Shown in pieces: positions 56,901 to 64,000 of a DNA stretch of 64,000 nt; position 1 is the stretch's first letter; each line of letters starts with the position of its first letter. The notes under the pieces were generated by a model. The model did not search any database and was not told the origin of the DNA. It was given only the letters and a program-made list of their open reading frames with translations. Source of the DNA: Macrosoma leucophasiata (Eukaryota > Arthropoda > Insecta > Lepidoptera > Hedylidae). Position numbers and translations under genes: made by a program. The stretch is from the NCBI GenBank assembly GCA_036365455.1, contig JAWQUS010000008.1:16475501-16539500 (forward strand). Reading direction: 5' to 3'.

Positions 56901-59900
56901 TTACTGTACAGGGAACCTGACCACTGGTTTCCGTACTCGCTTAGGATGTGCCGCAGGTGACTCTGATGAGGAGAGAGGGAGCCGTTGTGGTGAATGAACC
57001 GGGACGCTTAAGGCGTCACGCCAACCTTCATCACCTTCTACTTCACCCTCCTCTAGATTTCTAGATTCGGGTGAAGCTGTCCTCTCCTCCTCCCCTCTAT
57101 GCGGAGCGACATCCTCGCCGTCTGGGGGCTCTGTCTCCTCTCTTACTGGACAGGTAACATCAGACAAGCGTGACCGACGTCGCATCTGATCTACGTGTCT
57201 TTTGATTATCTGACCGTCATCCTTTACCACTGAGTACCTACGGGCACTGTCTGTCCTCGACACGGTACCTTTCACCCATTTATCCCTATTACCATAATCT
57301 CTGGCCCAAACTTCCTGCCCTTCCCTAAAGCTACGCGCTATTCCCCCTGCCTGCTCTGCCTGTTGCTGCTGAACGCCTCGCACCTTATTCTCAACTGTAA
57401 AGTCCGTCCGTAATAGATCAATTCTAGAGCGTAACGCGCGTTTTTGTAAAATCATCGCCGGTGTCTCGCCTGTAGTGCTGTGCACGGTATTCCTATAGGC
57501 TAATAAAAATGTTTGCAATGCCGTATCTACATCTACTTTTTCCCTATATGCCTTTTTAATTGTTCGTTTACATATCCTAACTGCATTCTCCGCTGCACCA
57601 TTGGACGATGGATGATAAGCAGGCGAAAACCTATGTAAAATGCCGTTATTCTTTAAAAAGTAATTAAACTCCGAACTGGTAAATGGGGGCCCCTGGTCCG
57701 ACACCACCTCCGTGGGTAAACCAAACCTTGCGAAAGTAGCTCGAAGTACCTTAATTACACTCGAAGCCGTAGTCCGTTTCATTTGAAATAATTCTATCCA
57801 CTTCGAAGTCGAGTCAATTATCACTAAGAACGTCATACCATTATATGGTCCTAAAAAGTCAATATGTAATCTCGACCAGGGTCTACTAGTGTACGGCCAA
57901 GGCACTATGGGAGCTTTCGGCGGCGCGTCCGCCTCCGCGGCGCATGTTTCGCACTGCTTACATAACCTTTCAATATCCACATCTATATTGGGCCACCATA
58001 CATAACTTCTGGCCAGACTCTTTGTTTTCACTATACCCATGTGACTACTATGTAACTGACTTAACACCTTTTGCCGCAATGATGTCGGAATAAGCATGCG
58101 GTAGCCCCACATAATACAGCCGCATTCAACATATAGCTCGTTACGACGTATAAAATATCCTTTAAGTTCGTCAATTGGACAATCAGGTGGCCAACCTGAC
58201 TGTATGTACATCATTATCCTACCAAAAACCTTATCACTTGCAGTTGCTGACCGTACATCCTGGCTTGTTATAGGTAAAAATTGTTCCACGAATTGCACGT
58301 ATGTATTCTCGTCACTCTTGTTTAATTTACATTGCTTATGTGGTAGCCGTGATAATGCATCGGCGCAATTTTTGGTCGAAGGTACATATTGTATATCGTA
58401 TGAATAACCTGATAGTAAAACAGCCCAACGTTGCAATCTCGATGCTGCCATGACTGGTATTCCCGCTTTCTCACCTAAAATGTACGTTAATGGTTTATGA
58501 TCCGTCCTAAGAATAAAACGCCGGCCGTACAAGTAATAGTGGAATTTTCGTATTCCGAAAACAATACCTAGCGCTTCCCTATCGATCTGTGAATAAGATC
58601 GTTCGGCCGCGGTGAGTGAGCGCGACGCATAGGCGAGAGGGCGCTCCCCCCCGTCCGGCGTGAGATGCGACATCACCGCCCCGACACCCACACTGCTCGC
58701 GTCCGTCGTTAACACAAGTGGCAGTTCTGGCGTATAATGCATCAAAACGTCACTACTCGCCAACAAACGTTTCACTGTTTCGAACGCCGACTGGCACTCT
58801 CTACTCCAATCATACCTAACACCTACCTTGAGTAACTTATATAGTGGCGCCAATATCATACTTATATTTTTAACAAACTTAGCGTAATACATAACTAAGC
58901 CTATGAACGCTCGCAACTCGGACACATTCGTCGGTGTGGGTGTATTCATAACTGCCTTAACTTTTTCGGGGCATGTGTGAATACCTTCGTTGCTTATCGT
59001 ATGCCCTAAATAGCTTACCGATTTCGCAAAAAATACGCACTTTTCCTTTTTTACTTTAAGCCCGTATCTTTGCAAACGCTCGAATACTTTATGTAAATTG
59101 TGTGTATGAGCCGCCCTCGTGGGTCCTGTAATAATAATATCGTCTAAGAACACTCCTACCTGAGGTAAATCTGCAAATAACTGCTCTAAACGGCGTTGAA
59201 AAATTCCCGGACTCGAAGCTAGGCCATAAACCAATCTATTAAACATAAATAACCCCTTATGTGTGTTAATGACTGTATATTTTTTTGTATCATCGAGCAC
59301 CAGTTGGGCATACGCCTGCGACAGGTCAATTTTACTGAAATGCTCTCCCCCTCTTAAACGATTAAATAATTCTTCGACCCTGGGTAAAGGATAACGATCG
59401 ATCTCTGCCACTTTATTTACTGTTAATTTATAATCGGCACAAATTCTAATGTTACCATCCTTTTTGACAATGGGCACGATGGGGGTGGCCCAGTCGGAGC
59501 GCTCGACGGGCGAGAGGATGCCGTCCCGCACCAACTGGTCGAGCGCGCGCTCCACCGGCGCTCGCAGCGCGTAAGCGAGCGGCCGCGCGCGCATGAACAC
59601 CGGCCGCGCGCCCTCGCGCACGTGGATGCTCACCGGCCCGCCGGTGAAGCACCCGAGACCATCCGCGAACACTTCACAATATTTGGAACTGAAACCCGAC
59701 ATATCAAATATTTCATTATCTACTTTTATCACTTCATTACAATATTCTATAGTAGGTAATTCTATCTGTAAGGCGGCCATCCACTGCCGGCCTAATAAAA
59801 GCGTTTTCCCCCCTTCTATTACATACAGATCTAATTTTTTTTTTTTACTCTTGTATTTAACCAATGCCTTGAAGACACCGAACGGTTTTACTGTTTCCCC

Positions 59901-60416
59901 CGTGTAATACCTAAGTATTAAATTACACTGCTGTACTTTTATATGCATAAATAATTTCTCGTAACACTGTCGACTTATACAAGATACTGCGCTTCCCGTG
60001 TCGCATTCAAAATCTAAAATTTTCTCATCGACATTTAAAGTTATATAAAATGGCTTACACTGTGATATTGCTAGTTGACAAACATCTATAAATATTACCT
60101 CGTCACTATCCTCGCTATATTCACTCTCCTCGCAGTCCAAACGTCCTCCGTTCTCTCCATCCACGAAAGCGATACCTACGCTTTGTTGCCTCGCGATGTT
60201 TGGGCACATCCGCTGAAGATGCCCTTGCCTATTACATACGCGACACACGTACGCGGCAAACTTGCATGCACGCTCATCATGCTGTGCCCCACAGCTGCGA
60301 CACTGCCGGTATAGCCGACCCCGCTCCGTGGACGCCGACGTGGCCACTGCCGCGACGCGCCGGCCCGCGCGCCCCGCGCCGCTGCCGCCGCCGCTCGGCT
60401 TTACGCCCGCCGCCAT
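56901..60416 (-). CDS. Gypsy-like Pol polyprotein (zinc knuckles, protease, RT, RNase H, integrase)
   Basis: A single 1171-codon frame from the first Met after the amber. Two CCHC knuckles (C39-C42-H46-C51 and C58-C61-H66-C71) belong by rights to Gag. Then come an aspartic protease (CDTGSAV, about residue 138), reverse transcriptase (RICADYKLTVN; catalytic FLDDIII about 425), RNase H (TDASSVGVGAV about 570) and integrase. The integrase zinc domain is HSSHMGI...CKQCETC at about 790-825, and its DDE core is HIDFLGPYNG, SDQGPPFTS and HPSSNGAAEN, about 855-945. All catalytic residues that I can check are present. The first Met may not be a real start; expression probably needs readthrough of the stop. 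Confidence 0.95.
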   Translation of the reverse strand: MAAGVKPSGGGSGAGRAGRRVAAVATSASTERGRLYRQCRSCGAQHDERACKFAAYVCRVCNRQGHLQRMCPNIARQQSVGIAFVDGENGGRLDCEESEYSEDSDEVIFIDVCQLAISQCKPFYITLNVDEKILDFECDTGSAVSCISRQCYEKLFMHIKVQQCNLILRYYTGETVKPFGVFKALVKYKSKKKKLDLYVIEGGKTLLLGRQWMAALQIELPTIEYCNEVIKVDNEIFDMSGFSSKYCEVFADGLGCFTGGPVSIHVREGARPVFMRARPLAYALRAPVERALDQLVRDGILSPVERSDWATPIVPIVKKDGNIRICADYKLTVNKVAEIDRYPLPRVEELFNRLRGGEHFSKIDLSQAYAQLVLDDTKKYTVINTHKGLFMFNRLVYGLASSPGIFQRRLEQLFADLPQVGVFLDDIIITGPTRAAHTHNLHKVFERLQRYGLKVKKEKCVFFAKSVSYLGHTISNEGIHTCPEKVKAVMNTPTPTNVSELRAFIGLVMYYAKFVKNISMILAPLYKLLKVGVRYDWSRECQSAFETVKRLLASSDVLMHYTPELPLVLTTDASSVGVGAVMSHLTPDGGERPLAYASRSLTAAERSYSQIDREALGIVFGIRKFHYYLYGRRFILRTDHKPLTYILGEKAGIPVMAASRLQRWAVLLSGYSYDIQYVPSTKNCADALSRLPHKQCKLNKSDENTYVQFVEQFLPITSQDVRSATASDKVFGRIMMYIQSGWPPDCPIDELKGYFIRRNELYVECGCIMWGYRMLIPTSLRQKVLSQLHSSHMGIVKTKSLARSYVWWPNIDVDIERLCKQCETCAAEADAPPKAPIVPWPYTSRPWSRLHIDFLGPYNGMTFLVIIDSTSKWIELFQMKRTTASSVIKVLRATFARFGLPTEVVSDQGPPFTSSEFNYFLKNNGILHRFSPAYHPSSNGAAENAVRICKRTIKKAYREKVDVDTALQTFLLAYRNTVHSTTGETPAMILQKRALRSRIDLLRTDFTVENKVRGVQQQQAEQAGGIARSFREGQEVWARDYGNRDKWVKGTVSRTDSARRYSVVKDDGQIIKRHVDQMRRRSRLSDVTCPVREETEPPDGEDVAPHRGEEERTASPESRNLEEGEVEGDEGWRDALSVPVHSPQRLPLSSSESPAAHPKRVRKPVVRFPVQ

Positions 60417-60437
60417 GCCGCGCGGCGCCGCGCGCGC

Positions 60438-61052
60438 CTATCCGCCGCGCTGCCAGCCGCCTGGCCCGCCCGCCGACGATGTCACTGCGTGACACTCGCC
60501 TGATGCTAATACCGCCGCACTCGCACCGCTATGTCCTTCGACAACCGCTGCATCCTTTTCTGCCGCCTCCATGCTCACCGCCAACGTATACGCTCTGCTG
60601 AAGTCCAAACCGCTCTCAGCGAACAACCTCTGCCTTATCGTCTCACTGCTGATGCCGCAAACCAATTGATCCCTCAAACTTTCCTCCAACCAACTGCCGA
60701 ACTCGCAAGTTTTAGACATCTTTTTCAAGATGGCTACATATGCCGAGATCGTCTCGCCGTCGTTCTGTATTCTATTTCTAAACTTGAATCTTTCGGCCAG
60801 TGCGCTCGGTTTTGGTTGTAAATATTTACTCATAATTTCTACTATTTGTTGAAATGATTTAGTCTTCGGTTTTGCCGGTGTACACAAATTAACTAGCAGT
60901 TCGTAAGTTTCTGCACCCATAACCGTTATTAGCGTCGGCACTTGAAGTTCACTTGGTATTTTATTCACCACAAAATATTGTTCCATCCGCTCGATATACA
61001 GCTGCCAATCGTCTTTCTGCATATCAAACTCCACGATTCTGCCGATCGACAT
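60438..61052 (-). CDS. Gypsy-like Gag, ends at an amber codon in frame with Pol
   Basis: The start is chosen at MSIGRIVEFD (61052), the usual beginning of Gag in this lineage, rather than the Met 11 codons earlier. It has a capsid-like helix-rich segment (WQLYIERMEQYF, FRNRIQNDGETISAYVAIL, LRDQLVCGI). It ends GWQRGG, then TAG (60438-60440). The frame then stays open: seven codons lead to the Met at 60416 and the zinc knuckles. Gag as translated lacks a nucleocapsid. Either a point mutation or a readthrough signal. Confidence 0.88.
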   Translation of the reverse strand: MSIGRIVEFDMQKDDWQLYIERMEQYFVVNKIPSELQVPTLITVMGAETYELLVNLCTPAKPKTKSFQQIVEIMSKYLQPKPSALAERFKFRNRIQNDGETISAYVAILKKMSKTCEFGSWLEESLRDQLVCGISSETIRQRLFAESGLDFSRAYTLAVSMEAAEKDAAVVEGHSGASAAVLASGECHAVTSSAGGPGGWQRGG

Positions 61053-61093
61053 CGTGAAAACTATGAAAAAAAAAAAACTGCACACGCGAATTA

Positions 61094-61110
61094 TTCAGTT
61101 CTCGTCGCCA
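61094..61110 (-). other. Primer-binding site candidate
   Basis: TGGCGACGAGAACTGAA on the minus strand, one base inside the 5' LTR. It has the TGG start expected to pair with a tRNA CCA end; the tRNA is not identified. Confidence 0.65.
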
Positions 61111-61111
61111 A

Positions 61112-61231
61112 TGAAATATAATGAGGAATCACAATGAGACGACGTCTTGCACTCAACACATTTATTCGCAGACTGGTGATATCTACCTACATACATTTGG
61201 ATATTACCAATGACCGACTACATACATCACA
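61112..61231 (-). repeat. 5' LTR of the gypsy-like element
   Basis: Same 120 bases as 56716-56835 with no difference seen. Confidence 0.95.
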
Positions 61232-61337
61232 GCTAGGAAACATGCCATTTTTATTTCTCCACACTTAATTTTATCTGTGAATGACTTTGATGCAGACTCG
61301 GGCAACATTGAAGTAATAGTAGGTTGAAATATTGTAC
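61232..61337 (-). pseudogene. hAT transposase, start of the central exon (severed)
   Basis: After acceptor TTTCAG (61338-61343 on the plus strand) it reads FQPTITSMLPESASKSFTDK, IKCGEIKMACFLA, then meets the LTR insertion. It continues logically at 56715 into the EH..LPFSLADD region typical of these hAT proteins. Confidence 0.8.
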
Positions 61338-61591
61338 CTGAAAGTAAAAATAAATGCAACAAGAATGTACATTTATTGATCATGCAAGCTGGTTGTCGGA
61401 AAAACAATCCAAAATGCTGAAACTAGAACTCTAATCCTTCACATCTGATAATTAAAAAAACTTACATTCACTAATTATTATAATAAAATAAAGAAATATT
61501 TACATTTTTTTGTTCTTTCTTACTCTAAGTATATTAGAAAAACAAGTAAATAATTTAAAAGAAAAAAAACACACCAGTAAACCACACCAAC

Positions 61592-61853
61592 CTTTAACAT
61601 TATTCTTATGTTTCATAGATTCTGCATGCTTTTTTAAATCTCTTTTACCTCCACCACATTTCAAGTCACACTTACATGAATTACAATAAAAATAGTGATC
61701 CCCTTTGTTGCTTTTCATAACCCAACCTGAATACTTTTTGTCTTTTTCCCATAAGTGAGAATATTTTTGTTCATAATGCAGTTTTCTCTTTAAAGTGGGA
61801 GTAATACTCCGCTCTTCTTCACTGTCACTGCTTAATTCCATAACTGAATTCAA
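61592..61853 (-). pseudogene. hAT transposase, first coding exon (zinc-finger domain)
   Basis: The frame begins MNSVMELSSDSEEERS. A Cys/His zinc finger follows (YFYCNSCKCDLKCGGG then KKHAESMKHKNN), of the BED-like DNA-binding type found at hAT N termini. Donor AAAG|GTTGGT at 61591. Start at 61853 or at the Met four codons later; no evidence decides. Confidence 0.8.
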
Positions 61854-63079
61854 TTCAATTGAGCAGGAAGCTGAAAAATATCGAAATAAAACAACTCCTT
61901 CGAAATCTTAGTGTGAAATATTTTTAGGTTAAGATTCACTATTACGGCGGCAAGATCACCTTAAAACGTTTTGTTTAACACAGTCACATGAATCACAGTT
62001 CTATAGAATCGACACTTGGTTTTTAAAATAAATGGTGCGACGTGTTAAGGGACGAGGCGAGTGCACGTTAGTATCGAACAGAAAGTTTATTTTTTTTTGC
62101 GAAAGTAATGGAAATTATGGCCATTTAGTCTAATGAGATGTTATTTTGCAATTTTGAACTATTTTGATAGAAAATACGTAGATTCTGGGACTAAAGTACG
62201 TAGGTTTGCAGAAAAGGCTTAAAATACGTAGATCTCCGTAAAAAGACGTAGAGTTGGCAGCGCTGATCACATTGGTGGTGTGCGTCAAAGATAACGCTCC
62301 ACGAAGCCGAAACTAACCGATTGTCACTTTTTTAAGCTCGATGTGCAATATTTATTGATGAGCACTATACTATATCATTATTTTATAGGTACTAGGTACT
62401 ACTAGGTAGAAGTGGAAAATTTAGACATTTATTTCAAGCCATGACAATTATAATAATCGGTGCTGTAACAATATCCATTATAAATTGTTTGTTTCTTCCG
62501 TGTTACCGTTAATTAAAAATGTATCCTTGCGGCGTCAAACTTCGTTTCCTTTTCATTCAACAGTTTTTATTCGTAACAAAGCCTCCCACAAAACAACGGT
62601 CTGTTTGTTTATTCCAGATGTTGAAAACGTTCCCGAAACTTTATAAATCCCTTTCAAACGAAGTTAACCAACTTTATAAAGCTTTCACTGTACGTGTTTG
62701 GTGAATTACATTGAGTTCGTGCGAATTGATATCATTTGATTTCAATCAGATTTTGGATCTGGTTTTAATACCTTGACCCGTACCCCTTCTAGTGTTAAAC
62801 CTTTCACTTAGCTTCGGAGTAATGCGAAACGAATATGTTTTTTCACATTGGATCTTGCTTTTCTTTGTGCCCTTTCTACAACTTGTATGTATATCTACAA
62901 TATTGTATTCTGTTATTAAGTTAATTTAATCCATCCATTCCTAAAAGATTATATGTTTGGGGATATATGTTTATTTACTCAATCTTTTTGTTTGCAATGC
63001 TTCAGATTAAATATCTGGAAGAAAACATTTATCAGCTATTGAGACCTTGGCAAACCCATCGTTTAACCAAAATGTTTTG

Positions 63080-63230
63080 TTTGCCGCGGGATTCATAGCG
63101 CGAGCACTCTAGAGGCGCGGTACATTGCGAGAAGCACGGCGCGGCGCTCATTGCACGCCTCACAATGTTTGGACGTTCATATTCCTGATGAGTCAAGTGT
63201 TTACTCGAGGTTCAAGTATATCGAAGCGTG
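63080..63230. repeat. GC-rich repeat, inverted partner of 32195-32345
   Basis: GCGGCGCTCATTGCACGCCT, CACAATGTTTGGACGTTCAT and GTTTACTCGAGGTTCAA. Ends about 125 bases before exon 6. Confidence 0.6.
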
Positions 63231-63355
63231 CGTGCTAGTCTCTTTATGTCTGAACCCACCTTAGGTTTTATTATAGTGTACAAATAACTAGCCGAAGGTG
63301 AATACATTTTTGAAATCACCTTCCAGTTTGAGTTTGAAATCAATGCATCTTGCAG

Positions 63356-63512
63356 GTCCCTAAGTGTAAGCACGGGGGCGTGCGCCCTCTTCACGTACGT
63401 GATGTACGCCACGCTGCCGGTTCGCCTACACGAGGCCACCATGGGAGGCCTAATCCTCGCCGCTGTCAACATCGGCGCTCAGATCATCTTGGACAAATCA
63501 CCTGATATCCAG
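63356..63512 (+). CDS. Adenylyl cyclase, membrane spans 4-5 with YATLPVR motif (exon 6)
   Basis: The acceptor is CATCTTGCAG|GTCCC and the donor ATCCAG|GTAGTT. It enters in phase 2 and leaves in phase 0 after 52 codons. The peptide includes ACALFTYVMYATLPVRLHEA and GGLILAAVNIGAQIIL. The Y-x-LLP-xR-x-x-A segment after a helix is a hallmark of the adenylyl cyclase membrane domain (families show TYTLLPVRLR or similar). With the LYQRYF motif in exon 3 this secures the family. The gene continues beyond the window: span 6 and catalytic domains C1 and C2 are absent here. Confidence 0.93.
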
Positions 63513-63609
63513 GTAGTTGGAACATTGATTAGGATTTGAAGCAGGATGCTGTATTGCTAAGCATTAAAACAGTCGAGCTTAAGCGCTATTGTGACTTAAC
63601 TCTTATATT

Positions 63610-63798
63610 TCCCGAAGTGTAAGACAGAGGTAAATGCATACATTTATCCACGATTTGCCCCATGTCAACATTCCCAAACACCGGACCTCTGGGAAAAGAG
63701 AAAATCCAAACCGCACTTTTCCCCTGACCCAGTGTTCGAGGATTCCAGCCTAGCAGTAGTGACGTGCTTGTGATTTGACAACTCAGGCAGTTCTGTTG
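63610..63798 (-). mobile_element. tRNA-derived SINE, copy 3 (diverged)
   Basis: On the plus strand AGACAGAGGTAAATGCATAC, GACCCAGTGTTCGAGGATTC, CAGCCTAGCAGTAGTGACGT and CAACTCAGGCAGTTC parallel the 46058-46336 copy. Confidence 0.65.
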
Positions 63799-63885
63799 TA
63801 TTGCCTGAAAATAATTTGTGGTTATATTCGATTAATAAATGAATGGATGGTTATATTCTGAAAATATGATATACCTACTCTTTAT

Positions 63886-63973
63886 ATTGTAGAAGAAATT
63901 AAATTTGCGGATTTTCTCGCGTATACAACACTCCCAAACTTCTTATAAAATCCGCAAATTTAATTTCTACAAT
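63886..63973. repeat. Hairpin with ATTAAATTTGCGGATTTT arms
   Basis: The arm at 63886-63915 pairs with 63947-63973 except for a 3-base insertion. The loop is about 31 bases. Confidence 0.7.
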
Positions 63974-64000
63974 GTATGAAGCTCGCGAAAACCTGCGAAA

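Larger units (their letters stand above)
56716..61231 (-). mobile_element. Ty3/gypsy-like LTR retrotransposon, complete
   Basis: 4516 bp flanked by GCTAG duplications (56711-56715 and 61232-61236). The two 120-bp LTRs look identical, implying recent insertion. Order on the minus strand: LTR, primer-binding site, gag, amber codon, pol, purine tract, LTR. There is no envelope gene. The hAT and then the cyclase intron are its hosts. Confidence 0.96.
54406..62265 (-). mobile_element. hAT transposon with a gypsy-like element inside
   Basis: The ends are CAGTGATGCCAACCT (54406) and, inverted, CAGCGCTGCCAACTC (from 62265). They are flanked by perfect 8-bp duplications ATCACATT (54398-54405 and 62266-62273). 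Without the LTR element and one GCTAG it would be about 3.3 kb. ACGTAG motifs cluster near both ends. The transposase gene on the minus strand is broken. Confidence 0.93.
53941..63355 (+). other. Intron 5 of the adenylyl cyclase gene
   Basis: 9.4 kb, mostly the hAT element with its gypsy-like passenger. 53941-54405 and 62274-63080 hold no gene that I can see. Confidence 0.85.
63513..64000 (+). other. Start of intron 6 of the adenylyl cyclase gene
   Basis: Begins at donor GTAGTT and runs out of the window. Contains a SINE relic and a small inverted repeat. Confidence 0.75.

Noticed and set aside
59452..60601. Several 66-133 codon frames on both strands over gag-pol
   Set aside because: GC-rich shadow frames of the polyprotein; no independent support.

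Overview
This is eukaryotic DNA, most likely from a moth or butterfly. It is AT-rich and intron-dominated. It carries repeats I recognise from Lepidoptera: palindromes built on CTAGCTGTGCCCGCGACTTCG, 3' tails reading GTCCAGCAGTGGACGTCTTT, A-tailed ACTGGTGGTAG retroposons and mariner copies. No species can be named from the sequence alone.

Only one host gene is supported, on the plus strand. It is the 5' half of an adenylyl cyclase, split into six short coding exons: 3397-3493, 32016-32161, 47982-48172, 51607-51785, 53820-53940 and 63356-63512. All splice sites are GT/AG and every exon junction is phase-compatible. Together the exons encode an acidic N-terminal tail, the conserved LYQRYF...MNQ entry and most of the first membrane cassette. 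The catalytic domains must lie beyond position 64000. The introns are about 28.5, 15.8, 3.4, 2.0 and 9.4 kb and are filled with mobile elements.

Positions 1-3396 hold repeats only: an 8-bp-TSD inverted-repeat element with another inverted repeat inside it, an A-tailed retroposon and a LINE tail. Intron 1 holds many LINE fragments, a 5S-rRNA-related SINE, two damaged mariners, tRNA-derived SINEs and a near-perfect 482-bp inverted repeat. Intron 2 holds a MULE-type transposase wreck, a Jockey-like ORF1 fragment, a LINE reverse transcriptase interrupted twice by younger retroposons, and an ACC/GCC minisatellite ending about 260 bp before exon 3. Intron 3 carries decayed copies of exon 3, interleaved with a LINE and retroposons. 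Intron 5 holds a hAT transposon (54406-62265, 8-bp TSD ATCACATT). A Ty3/gypsy-like element (56716-61231, identical 120-bp LTRs, 5-bp TSD GCTAG) has inserted into its transposase exon.

The most notable observations are the decayed exon-3 array, the 5S-derived SINE family with clean 11-bp TSDs, the 482-bp inverted repeat, the hAT/gypsy nest, and a gag and pol in one frame separated by a single amber codon. I found no convincing wholly new system; the exon array is the nearest candidate.
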